NCBI RefSeq assembly: GCF_000952155.1
Contig: NZ_JYON01000020.1
Location: 40,039 to 104,038, forward strand
From: Aliterella atlantica CENA595
GTDB lineage: Bacteria; Cyanobacteriota; Cyanobacteriia; Cyanobacteriales; Chroococcidiopsidaceae
DNA length: 64,000 bases
Direction: 5' to 3'
Position numbers and translations under genes: made by a program. Of this stretch, positions 1 to 8,314 are shown one piece after another. Numbering within the stretch: position 1 is the first letter of the stretch; each line of letters begins with the position of its first letter. The notes under the pieces were generated by a model, which did no database searches, was not told the origin of the DNA, and worked only from the letters and a program-made list of their open reading frames with translations.

Positions 1-1132
1 CGGTTCCAAAATGATTCAATCGGTCTTGCCACTATTTCTAGTGTCGATGCTAGGTGCAAGTTTAGTGACTGTAGGGGCAATTGAGGGCATCGCTGAAGTA
101 ACAGCGGCGGGGCTGAAAGTTGGTTCGGGACTGATTAGCGATCGCGGCGGACAGCACCGCAAATGGTCGGCTGTATTGGGCTATGGCTTTTCAGCACTGA
201 TGATTCCGTTGTATCCCATTGCAACAAGTCCAGGCTGGATCTTGGCAGCAAGAATGGGCGATCGAATGGGGAAAGGAATTCGAGTGGCTCCCCGAAATGC
301 ATTGGTGGCAGATGCAACCCCAGAACATCAACGCGGAGCCGCCTATGGCTTGCGCTATACGCTAGATACAATCGGGGCATTGCTAGGACCGATTGTTGCC
401 ACGATCCTATTAGCTGTCTCTAGACAAAATACCCGACTGGTCTTTTGGGCTGCCATGATTCCAGCTTTCTTAGCAGTTGGATTGCTGATTTGGGGAATTC
501 AAGCTCCACCGTTCGCCCAGCCCTCCTCAAAATCTAAAGCATCTGGGCTACGGTGGCAGTCACTTCAGCAGCTTGGAGTCAATTACTGGCATTTGGTCGT
601 GGTGGTATGTTTGTTTAACTTAGGGAACTCTAGTGACGCTTTTCTATTGCTTAAGGCGAAGGATGTGGGTATTTCCTTTACGGCAGTACCGCTCGTGTTG
701 ACAGCGATCCATGCGGGTTCGGCAGTAAGCGCCTATCCAGCAGGTTGGCTATCCGATCGCCTGAGTCGGCGTAATGTATTTTTAGTTGGGCTAGGGCTGT
801 TTGCGCTGACCTATGGGGGGTTGGCGATCGCCAGGCAACCCTGGCAAGTCTGGCTTTTGTTGGGGCTGTATGGGCTATATCAAGGCATTACTCAGGGTGT
901 TTTGCTGGCAATGGTAGCAGCAACAATTACTCCGATGTCGCGGGGAACAGCTTTTAGTTTTTTGAGCTTGGTCGCAGGTTTCTCATTGCTACTGGCGAGT
1001 CTGCTAGCAGGGTGGCTATGGCAGCAGATAGGAAGCTGGGCAGCATTTGGCTTGGGTAGTGCTAGTGCGATCGCTGCCATTCTTTATTTCATCGTCTTTT
1101 TGCATCACTACCCGTCTGTTGCCGAGCGCTAA
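1..1132 (+). CDS. MFS transporter, 5' end outside window
   Basis: A hydrophobic protein with about ten membrane segments and the MFS loop signature between TM2 and TM3 (GLISDRGGQHRKW); a second Asp-Arg loop (GWLSDRLSRRN) lies at mid-protein. The first Met in the window is at base 11, but the frame is open through base 2 and reads G-S-K before that Met. The segment M-I-Q-S-V-L-P-L-F-L-V normally sits inside TM1 of this family, after an N-terminal stretch, so the true start is upstream of the window. Substrate unknown. It is on the same strand as the acylase and siderophore genes but separated from them by 301 bases, so a link to siderophore traffic is possible but not shown. Confidence 0.8.
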   Translation, partial: GSKMIQSVLPLFLVSMLGASLVTVGAIEGIAEVTAAGLKVGSGLISDRGGQHRKWSAVLGYGFSALMIPLYPIATSPGWILAARMGDRMGKGIRVAPRNALVADATPEHQRGAAYGLRYTLDTIGALLGPIVATILLAVSRQNTRLVFWAAMIPAFLAVGLLIWGIQAPPFAQPSSKSKASGLRWQSLQQLGVNYWHLVVVVCLFNLGNSSDAFLLLKAKDVGISFTAVPLVLTAIHAGSAVSAYPAGWLSDRLSRRNVFLVGLGLFALTYGGLAIARQPWQVWLLLGLYGLYQGITQGVLLAMVAATITPMSRGTAFSFLSLVAGFSLLLASLLAGWLWQQIGSWAAFGLGSASAIAAILYFIVFLHHYPSVAER

Positions 1133-1433
1133 AAGATATCAAGAGTTACTGAACTTGACATCAATCCTATTTTAGTGTTTATTGCAAATAAGTTTCATTA
1201 TTAAAAAAATATTAGTTAGTTTGACTAGAGGGGTTTTGACTTGTTTGGCGGCTAAGAGACAGGAATAGCAAACTGTTTAGCACTATTGGTATAGTTACTT
1301 TGCCAATAGTGGGCTTTGGTGTAGTGGCTTTGATTATTGAGCAAAAGTGTCGTTAGATTGCGGCGATCGCTTACTGCTGTTTTGCTGATATGTGCTTGGC
1401 GATCGCTGTCTTTAATTTTTTACTGCAAATAAA
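1133..1433. other. intergenic spacer without gene
   Basis: 301 bases between the MFS gene and the acylase gene. It is AT-rich with two HIP1-like GCGATCGC stretches near the 3' end (around 1360-1405). I see no credible small gene and no strong terminator. A weak Fur-like match around 1184-1202 is not good enough to call. Confidence 0.5.
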
Positions 1434-3557
1434 ATGTTTTTTACGGCTAAAACTCAGCTTAATAGTCCTGCGATCTGGCAAAAAAGATTCCGCAGATTGT
1501 TCCCGTTTCTACTCAGTATCATATTTACAGTGGTAGTAAGTAGCCAAGGTCTAAGCGCTGCACCCAAAAATACAGAAATTCTTTGGGATACATACGGCAT
1601 ACCGCATATTTACGGAAATAGCATCCCAGGTACTTTTCGCGCCTTTGGTTGGGCGCAAATGCAAAGTCATGCTAACTTGCTGTTGCGCCTCTACGGTCAA
1701 GCACGGGGAAGGGCGGCACAATATTGGGGAGAGGAATATCTTGAATCAGATAAATGGGTACTGACAATGAATGTACCTCAACGCACAAAAACTTGGTATA
1801 AGGCACAAAGCCCTGCGTTTCGTAGTTACCTTGATGCTTTTGTGGCTGGTATTAATGCGTATGCCAAAAAGCATCCCGATTTAATTGATGATGAAGTAAA
1901 AGTAGTATTGCCTGTCACGCCAGAGGATGCACTTAGCCATCTGCAACGGGTACTGCTTTTTTCTTTTGTTGTCGCTCCAGAACAAGTAGCAGATATAAGT
2001 CCTAAAAAGACTACCCCAGGTTCTAATGGTTGGGCGATCGCCCCAAAACGCTCTGCTAGTGGTAAGGCGATGTTGTTGGCTAATCCTCATTTGCCCTGGA
2101 GCGATTTATTTTTATGGTACGAAGCCCAAATTACTGCCCCAGGGATCGATGCTTATGGAGCAGCATTGGTGGGTCTTCCTGTATTAGCGATCGCCTTCAA
2201 CGATAATTTGGGTTGGACTCATACTGTCAATACACATGATGGTTGGGATGCATACGAACTGAAATTGCAAAAGGACGGCTACCTTTTTGATGGTAAAGTT
2301 CATCCCTTTGCAACAGCTAGTTTTCCCTTAAAAGTGAAGCAGAAAGATGGCTCGTTGCGCGAGCAAATACTTACTGTTAGAAGTTCTGTTCACGGACCGA
2401 TAGTTAGCCAAAAAGATGGCAAAACCTTGGCACTGCGTGTTGTAGGTCAAAATAGTTCGGGTGTTTTAGAACAATGGTGGGATATGGCTAGATCCAAAAA
2501 TCTCAGCCAATTTCAGCAGGTTTTGCAACGTTTGCAACTTCCTATGTTTACTGTCATGTATGCTGACCGCGAAGGGCATATTATGCACTTGTTCAATGGT
2601 CTAGTTCCCGTCCGCCAACAAGGAGACTTTGCATACTGGCAAGGTATTATTCCTGGCGATACATCGCAAACATTATGGACAAAAGCCCACCCCTATCAAG
2701 ATTTGCCTAAAGCGATCGATCCAGTTAGTGGTTGGTTGCAAAACGCCAACGATCCACCTTGGACTACAACATTTCCCACCCCCATCAAAGCTGATAATTA
2801 TCCACCTTATATGGCTCCGCGAGGACCAATGGATTTTCGAGCGCAGAGTTCTGCCAAGATGTTAGCTGAAGATGAAAGTATTTCTTTTGCGGAAATGATT
2901 GCCTATAAGCATTCTACACGGATGGAATTGGCAGACAGAATTCTCGATGATTTGATTGGGGCTGTACGACAATCTAATGATGAACTAGCACGTCGCGCCG
3001 CCGATGTTTTAGCAGCATGGGATCGGAAAACAGACGCAAATAGCAAAGGTGCTGTATTGTTCAACTCTTGGGTTGATAATCTAGATTTAGACAAAGCATT
3101 TAGCACTCCTTGGCAAGAAAAATCGCCGCTCGCAACACCCGACGGATTAGCCGATCCTGCAAGTGCAGTTAAAGCCCTATCAGATGTGGCGGCAAAAGTA
3201 GAGAAGATATATGGAACTCTAGATGTAGCTTGGGGAGATGTTTTTAGATTGCAGTATGGCAATCTGGATCTGCCAGCTAATGGTGGTGATGACGATAAAG
3301 GTATTTTCCGCGTCTTGGATTTTGCCCCAACAGGTGATGAGCGTTTTCAAGCCGTTTATGGTGACTCTTACGTTGCTGCTGTAGAATTTTCCCAACCAGT
3401 CAAAGCACAGGCACTTACCAGCTATGGCAATGCTACTCAACCTAATTCCTCCCATATTGGCGATCAACTGCAACTTTTTGCTCGTCAACAGTTGCGTCCA
3501 GTCTGGCGAACCCGACAGGAGATTACCGCTCACTTAGAGGAGCGTACAGTCTTCTAA
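1434..3557 (+). CDS. secreted penicillin-acylase-family Ntn hydrolase (possible lipopeptide deacylase)
   Basis: A 707-residue N-terminal-nucleophile hydrolase precursor of the penicillin/cephalosporin/acyl-homoserine-lactone acylase family. It has a basic N terminus and a hydrophobic segment at about 22-42 typical of a signal peptide, so it acts outside the inner membrane. The autoprocessing site is Gly196-Ser197 in the motif G-S-N-G-W; Ser197 would become the first residue of the beta subunit. The later motif L-Q-N-A-N-D-P-P fits the family's conserved Asn region. Family members cleave amide-linked acyl groups. PvdQ of pseudomonads belongs here and removes the fatty acyl chain from the pyoverdine precursor in the periplasm. 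The gene lies directly upstream of a siderophore receptor and a FAAL-primed NRPS cluster, so a PvdQ-like maturation role is my preferred inference. Quorum quenching or general amidase activity is the alternative. Confidence 0.85.
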   Translation: MFFTAKTQLNSPAIWQKRFRRLFPFLLSIIFTVVVSSQGLSAAPKNTEILWDTYGIPHIYGNSIPGTFRAFGWAQMQSHANLLLRLYGQARGRAAQYWGEEYLESDKWVLTMNVPQRTKTWYKAQSPAFRSYLDAFVAGINAYAKKHPDLIDDEVKVVLPVTPEDALSHLQRVLLFSFVVAPEQVADISPKKTTPGSNGWAIAPKRSASGKAMLLANPHLPWSDLFLWYEAQITAPGIDAYGAALVGLPVLAIAFNDNLGWTHTVNTHDGWDAYELKLQKDGYLFDGKVHPFATASFPLKVKQKDGSLREQILTVRSSVHGPIVSQKDGKTLALRVVGQNSSGVLEQWWDMARSKNLSQFQQVLQRLQLPMFTVMYADREGHIMHLFNGLVPVRQQGDFAYWQGIIPGDTSQTLWTKAHPYQDLPKAIDPVSGWLQNANDPPWTTTFPTPIKADNYPPYMAPRGPMDFRAQSSAKMLAEDESISFAEMIAYKHSTRMELADRILDDLIGAVRQSNDELARRAADVLAAWDRKTDANSKGAVLFNSWVDNLDLDKAFSTPWQEKSPLATPDGLADPASAVKALSDVAAKVEKIYGTLDVAWGDVFRLQYGNLDLPANGGDDDKGIFRVLDFAPTGDERFQAVYGDSYVAAVEFSQPVKAQALTSYGNATQPNSSHIGDQLQLFARQQLRPVWRTRQEITAHLEERTVF

Positions 3558-4110
3558 AAGAGTTTAGGGTAACTTTCGATCTAGCGGAAATATTTCTCAG
3601 CAAGACTCTAGCATCTTTTGTAACTTCTCTTTCCTTCTGCAAGCAGTCTATTTCCTTTCAGCACCCCAGGGTGTAGATCGGTCATACCGCTTGCATCGAG
3701 CGATCGCACTATAGAAAATTATTGAGAAATATTATTATTATCCTTGACTAAGATTGATTCGCTATCCATTATAGTGTAATAATCATACTGGTAATTTTTA
3801 GCAACAACTTCATCTTTAATGACAAAAGCAATTAATTAGCTTGACAAGCAAAAAGCGATGTTGAGAACCATGCCAGCATTCTTTTAAGTTTTTTATCCAA
3901 AATTTAAACCCAAATATAGATCGGCAAATTTGCTGATACAACTGGTATTGGAGGACACGTCGTCATTTTAATAAATAAAAATAAATTTCATCTAGCTCCT
4001 CACCAGAAGATGAACGTGGTTGGGCGTGAACGATCGCCATCGACCTATCAATTAACTACCTTTAAACAAACAATTGCCGCAGCCCATTGGTAAAAAGTCA
4101 AAAATCAACA
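3558..4110. other. 553-base intergenic region with putative iron-regulated promoter
   Basis: Spacer between the acylase and the TonB receptor. It contains a HIP1 site around 3701-3708 and a promoter/Fur-like region (3724-3775, listed separately). If transcription starts near 3780, the leader before the ATG at 4111 would be over 300 bases. I see no recognisable riboswitch fold or open frame in it. Confidence 0.5.
3724..3775 (+). promoter_or_regulatory. candidate Fur box plus promoter for siderophore-uptake operon
   Basis: Bases 3724-3742 (GAGAAATATTATTATTATC) match the classical 19-base Fur consensus at 14 of 19 positions by my count. A good -35 hexamer, TTGACT, follows at 3744-3749. A weak -10 (CATTAT) lies 17 bases further at 3767-3772, with TATAGT at 3770-3775 as an alternative at a 20-base spacing. 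The downstream operon encodes a siderophore receptor and binding protein, the expected kind of Fur target. The region is AT-rich, so chance matches are a real risk. Confidence 0.4.
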
Positions 4111-6717
4111 ATGAAGCCATATCAATTTTTTTTCAACTTGTTGCTGAAAAGTACGCTCCCTTTGGCAGTTAGCTTTGCTAGCATTACCGTTTTACTCTCC
4201 ACTCCCGCGACAAGTGAGGAATTGGGAGATGAAATTAGTAAAAATATTGCTCAACTAGGTGACAGCAAAATTCCTGCCCAAAATTCTCGTGTTTTGGCAC
4301 AAACACCAACCCAAGAAAATACTGTCGTAGTTATTACAGGAGTAACAGCAAAATCCACCGATCAAGGGTTGGAGGTCATTTTTGCATCCAACCAAGGGGA
4401 GCAACTGCAAGTTACCAATCGCAGTACAGGTAATAATTTTGTTGCAGATATTACTGGTGGGCAATTGCGATTACCTAATGGGGATGGTTTCACATATCGC
4501 TCGGAAAATCCCATATCTGGAGTTACTGAGATAACCGCTACCAATGTTGATGCAAACACTGTGCGTTTAACAGTAGTAGGTGAGAACTCTTTACCCAAAG
4601 TTGAGTTATTTGATGATGATGCTGGGTTGGTTTTTGCAGTAGCATCATTAACAACAGCAGCAAAACCACCTCAAACGGAGGAACAACCAGCAACCGAAAC
4701 ACCTCCAGAAGAACCCGCAGCGCCGCAAAATGAACTGGAGGAAGTGCTGGTGACGGGGGAGCAAGACAGCTATCGCGCGCCGAATGCTTCGACTGCAACT
4801 AGAACCGATACACCTGTGCGAGATATTCCTGGTTCGATTCAAGTGATTCCGCGTCAAATCTTAGAAGACCAAAAAACGACGCGCATCCAAGAAGCCTTGG
4901 AGAACATCAGTGGTGTACGCAAAGAAGGTAACTACGGAGGTACAGATGCGGGTGGATTTAATATTCGTGGTTTTGCTCAAGAAGGGAATTTCCGTAATGG
5001 ACTTGCTGACAATGACTTTTATTCCTCGGTAGATCCAGCAAATATCGATCGCATTGAAGTCCTTAAAGGACCAGCTTCAGTTCTATTTGGTCAATCTGAA
5101 CCAGGAGGAATTGTCAATGTGGTCACAAAGCAACCTCTTGGTACTCCCTACTATTCGGCTGAAGTAAATGTCGGCAATTATGCTTTTTATCGCTCCAGTC
5201 TTGATATTTCTGGACCACTGGAAGATGATGGTTCGTTGTTATATCGGTTGAATGCGGCTTATCAAAATTCTGGGAGTTTTCGAGATTACAACTTTACAGA
5301 ACGTGTATTTGTTGCGCCTGTATTTACCTTAGATATCAGCGATCGCACTTCATTAACGGTCGATCTTGAATATCAAAACAATAATTACCTCTTCGATCGC
5401 GGACTTCCTTCACTTGGAGACAGACCTGCTCCCATTCCTATTAGTCGCTTAGTTGGGCTACCGGACAGTGTTTATGACGATAGCACTTTTCGAGTTGGCT
5501 ATAGACTAGAGCATCAATTTAGCGAAAATTGGCAACTTCGCAATGGATTTTCCTTAGTGTCTGCTGAATCAGCAGGTAATTATGCCACTGGTGGTAATGA
5601 GCTAGTTGATGACCAATTTGCCCCGATATATATAGGTCGTGACGATTTTACACGAGAAATCTATACACTGCAAACAGAAGTAGTGGGACGCTTCAACACG
5701 GGATCGATTGTCCATCAACCTTTAATTGGGGTGGAGTTAAGAAGAAATATATGGGCTTATAACTTATACGATGTGCCAGACCCCATCTTGCTAGACATTT
5801 TCAATCCTGATTATGATGTCGATCTGCCTGATATACCTGATGAAAAAACTTCATCTTACACAACTCGTAGAGATACTCTCGGAATTTACCTGCAAGATCA
5901 AATTGCTTTTACAGATAATCTCAAAGTCCTGGTTGGCGGTCGCTTTGATGCCTTCTACCGCCGAGATAACTTCGGAACGCCTGAAGAAGAAAACCTCAGT
6001 GCCTTCAGTCCCCGTGTTGGTATTGTTTACCAGCCAATTCAACCAATTTCTCTTTATGCCAGCTATACTCAATCATTTCAACCCGATCGATTTCTCGATC
6101 GCTCGGCAGTAACGAACGAACCTTTTAAACCAACGGAAGGAACGCAGTATGAAGTAGGGATCAAAGCAGATATTAGCGATCGCCTTTCAGCAACCTTAGC
6201 AGCCTACGAAATTACCAAAACCAACGTTATTACCGCCGATCCCATCGATCCCGATCTCTCCATCCAGGTAGGAGAACAAAGAAGCAGAGGTGTTGAATTA
6301 GATGTTGGCGGCGAAATTCAGCCTGGTTGGAATATCATTGCATCTTACACTTATACCGATGCGATTACCTCAGAAGACAACACCATTGCTGTAGGTAATC
6401 GGCTGATTAATGTTCCCGAACACGCCGCTAGTTTGTGGACGACCTACGAAATTCAAACTGGCGATTTAGAAGGTTTGGGCTTTGGTTTGGGACTGTACTA
6501 TGTAGGAGATAGATTTGCCGACTTGGATAATACAAGCGTTTTGCCCAGCTATTTCCGCACAGATTCCGCCATCTATTACAAACGGGATAACTGGAGGGTA
6601 GCACTGAATTTCCGCAATCTTTTCAATCAGACTTATTATGAGACAGCCCAAACTAGAAATATCATCTACCCTGGCGCACCATTTACTGTCATTGGTTCGT
6701 TTGCAATTGAGTTCTAA
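4111..6717 (+). CDS. TonB-dependent siderophore receptor with N-terminal AMIN domain
   Basis: Outer-membrane ferric-siderophore receptor of about 868 residues. I start at ATG 4111 rather than an in-frame TTG at 4087, because the ATG puts a basic N terminus and hydrophobic signal segment in the right place. Domains in order: signal peptide; AMIN domain (about 75-185, starting V-V-V-I-T-G-V-T); a Pro/Glu-rich linker; TonB plug from about 215, with the region E-V-L-V-T-G-E as likely TonB box and the plug signature R-I-E-V-L-K-G-P-A-S-V-L-F-G-Q; then a 22-strand type barrel ending in Phe (S-F-A-I-E-F). AMIN plus plug plus barrel is the usual cyanobacterial layout for schizokinen-type and FhuA-like receptors. 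It heads an operon with the binding protein and DUF1636 gene and probably takes up the product of the downstream cluster. TonB, ExbB and ExbD are not in the window. Confidence 0.93.
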   Translation: MKPYQFFFNLLLKSTLPLAVSFASITVLLSTPATSEELGDEISKNIAQLGDSKIPAQNSRVLAQTPTQENTVVVITGVTAKSTDQGLEVIFASNQGEQLQVTNRSTGNNFVADITGGQLRLPNGDGFTYRSENPISGVTEITATNVDANTVRLTVVGENSLPKVELFDDDAGLVFAVASLTTAAKPPQTEEQPATETPPEEPAAPQNELEEVLVTGEQDSYRAPNASTATRTDTPVRDIPGSIQVIPRQILEDQKTTRIQEALENISGVRKEGNYGGTDAGGFNIRGFAQEGNFRNGLADNDFYSSVDPANIDRIEVLKGPASVLFGQSEPGGIVNVVTKQPLGTPYYSAEVNVGNYAFYRSSLDISGPLEDDGSLLYRLNAAYQNSGSFRDYNFTERVFVAPVFTLDISDRTSLTVDLEYQNNNYLFDRGLPSLGDRPAPIPISRLVGLPDSVYDDSTFRVGYRLEHQFSENWQLRNGFSLVSAESAGNYATGGNELVDDQFAPIYIGRDDFTREIYTLQTEVVGRFNTGSIVHQPLIGVELRRNIWAYNLYDVPDPILLDIFNPDYDVDLPDIPDEKTSSYTTRRDTLGIYLQDQIAFTDNLKVLVGGRFDAFYRRDNFGTPEEENLSAFSPRVGIVYQPIQPISLYASYTQSFQPDRFLDRSAVTNEPFKPTEGTQYEVGIKADISDRLSATLAAYEITKTNVITADPIDPDLSIQVGEQRSRGVELDVGGEIQPGWNIIASYTYTDAITSEDNTIAVGNRLINVPEHAASLWTTYEIQTGDLEGLGFGLGLYYVGDRFADLDNTSVLPSYFRTDSAIYYKRDNWRVALNFRNLFNQTYYETAQTRNIIYPGAPFTVIGSFAIEF

Positions 6718-6740
6718 CCTTGATTTTTCTTGAGTTTACA

Positions 6741-7793
6741 ATGTTCTGGGAAACTTGCTGCAAAGCGATCGCTTTTTTATATAAATACATTGGCTGGGCT
6801 TTATTGAGCGCCATCTTAATTACAGCTTGTCATGGTAGTAGTCCTCAAACCCCCAGTGGAGAAATTGGGCGATCGCCATCTGCGGATTGTCGAGTTGTGA
6901 ACCACGCAGTAGGAAAAACCAAAATTTGTGGTAAACCTACAATAGTTGCGGCTCTTGAACCTAAGATTCTCAGTATGATGTTAGCTCTGGATGTTCAACC
7001 TACTGCCTACGCCGATGCTTACTTAGTGCGATCGCGCCAATTTGACAATCCTAGCCAACAAATTCCCTACTTGGGTAATTTTGTCACCAATCAACCGATT
7101 AATTTGGGCGATCGCTCCAGTCCCTCTCTAGAAACTTTAACTCTCCTCCAACCAGATTTGATTTTGGGCATAAAATATCAGGAAAATCAGTTGTTATCAG
7201 CGATCGCTCCCACTGTATTGATAGATAACGAGCAAGATTGGCAAGAAAATATCAAAATTGTCGCCAACGCACTGGATAGTCAAAAAAACATTACATCGCT
7301 CGTTTCCTCACAACAGCAAAAACTAGCGCAAACCCGCGCTCAATTAGCCCAACTGTCTAGCACCCATCCACGAGTGCTAAATATTGCTTGCAGTTTATCG
7401 ATGAACTATATAGAGGTGATATCCCAAGGAGATACAATTGAACTTTTGCAACAAATAGGCTTTCGACCTGTATTGCTGACAGATGTTGAGCGCACACTTG
7501 GGTTGCGTCCAAAAATTAACCTGGAAACCCTCAGTCAAATAGACGCGGACATTGTCATTGTTAATACCTGGCTAGACCATTGGAATGGTCAATCTACTTA
7601 TACCGTTCCTTTCCAAGAACTCAAGCAGAAATGGGCGACAACTCGCCTATTGCACAATTCACGAGCCTGGAAAGAAGGACGAGTTTACTTTGTAGACTAT
7701 ACTCTCTGGGGCAGTGTAGTTGGTCCGCCTATTGCTAATTCTTTGATGTTAGAAAAATTACCCGCACTTTTAATGTCACGCACAAACCCATGA
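6741..7793 (+). CDS. iron-siderophore ABC transporter substrate-binding lipoprotein (FecB/FhuD-like)
   Basis: Periplasmic binding protein of about 350 residues. I start at ATG 6741, 23 bases after the receptor gene, instead of an in-frame TTG at 6720. A hydrophobic segment ends in L-I-T-A-C, a lipobox, so the mature protein is probably a lipoprotein anchored at that Cys. The rest fits the TroA/FhuD fold: A-A-L-E-P-K-I-L-S-M-M-L near the start of the mature domain, P-D-L-I-L-G mid-way, and a long alpha-helical linker with repeated Gln between the lobes. It would accept the ferric siderophore from the TonB receptor. The ABC permease and ATPase partners are not encoded here, so they must be elsewhere or shared with another system. 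Confidence 0.88.
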   Translation: MFWETCCKAIAFLYKYIGWALLSAILITACHGSSPQTPSGEIGRSPSADCRVVNHAVGKTKICGKPTIVAALEPKILSMMLALDVQPTAYADAYLVRSRQFDNPSQQIPYLGNFVTNQPINLGDRSSPSLETLTLLQPDLILGIKYQENQLLSAIAPTVLIDNEQDWQENIKIVANALDSQKNITSLVSSQQQKLAQTRAQLAQLSSTHPRVLNIACSLSMNYIEVISQGDTIELLQQIGFRPVLLTDVERTLGLRPKINLETLSQIDADIVIVNTWLDHWNGQSTYTVPFQELKQKWATTRLLHNSRAWKEGRVYFVDYTLWGSVVGPPIANSLMLEKLPALLMSRTNP

Positions 7794-8188
7794 CCAAATG
7801 TACCCTATTTGTTTGCAAATCCTGTCACAGTTCGTCAGCAGAACTAGCAGAAAATCAGCGTTACGATGGCAGTATTCTCCTTGACAATATTGCCACTTTA
7901 TCAGTTGAAAAATTCACAGCAGAAGAATTAGAAATTCGCTCTGTCGGCTGTTTGTGGAATTGTCGTGGTTGTGTTGTTGCTGTTTCTACCTCCGATAAGC
8001 CAACATATTTGCTGGTCGATTTGCCTCCAGATGAAGAAAATGCCTCAGCATTACTTGAATTTGTCCAGATGTATATCAGTAATAGCAAGGGAGCAGTTAA
8101 TTGGGACAAACTGCCTAAGCAGTTGGAATCTAAGTTCTTTGCTTGTGTTCCTTCTGTAGCTAATCGAGAAATTCCAGAGCCTTCATAG
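7790..8188 (+). CDS. DUF1636 family protein, predicted metal or Fe-S binding
   Basis: A 132-residue protein that overlaps the binding-protein gene by four bases (ATGA), so the two are translationally coupled. Cysteines sit in C-x-x-C near the N terminus (V-C-K-S-C-H) and in C-L-W-N-C-R-G-C around residues 54-61, the layout of the DUF1636 family, whose fold resembles thioredoxin-like [2Fe-2S] ferredoxins. Members often lie next to siderophore-uptake genes in cyanobacteria (from memory). No biochemical role is established to my knowledge. A part in reductive release of iron from the siderophore is a reasonable guess only. Confidence 0.8.
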   Translation: MTKCTLFVCKSCHSSSAELAENQRYDGSILLDNIATLSVEKFTAEELEIRSVGCLWNCRGCVVAVSTSDKPTYLLVDLPPDEENASALLEFVQMYISNSKGAVNWDKLPKQLESKFFACVPSVANREIPEPS

Positions 8189-8274
8189 TAAGTAAGCTTC
8201 AGAATATTGGTTTATTTTTTATTGATAAAATGTGCGTTTGGCTATTTGTATCACTATCCACATATTACCTCTTC

Positions 8275-8307
8275 AATTACGAATTACGAATTACGAATTA
8301 CGAATTA
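8275..8307. repeat. heptanucleotide tandem repeat (GAATTAC)
   Basis: Just under five consecutive copies of the 7-base unit GAATTAC, ending eight bases before the ATG of the MFS exporter gene. Short tandemly repeated heptamers are a known cyanobacterial genome feature. The position between the uptake operon and the exporter start means copy-number change could alter the spacing of upstream signals relative to the gene. Confidence 0.85.
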
Positions 8308-8314
8308 TTAGAGA

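Noticed and set aside
1184..1202. Possible Fur site ahead of the acylase gene
   Set aside because: Only about 12 of 19 positions match in an AT-rich spacer, within what chance gives.
4087..4110. TTG start eight codons upstream of the receptor ATG
   Set aside because: The ATG at 4111 gives a better signal peptide and is the more common start codon.
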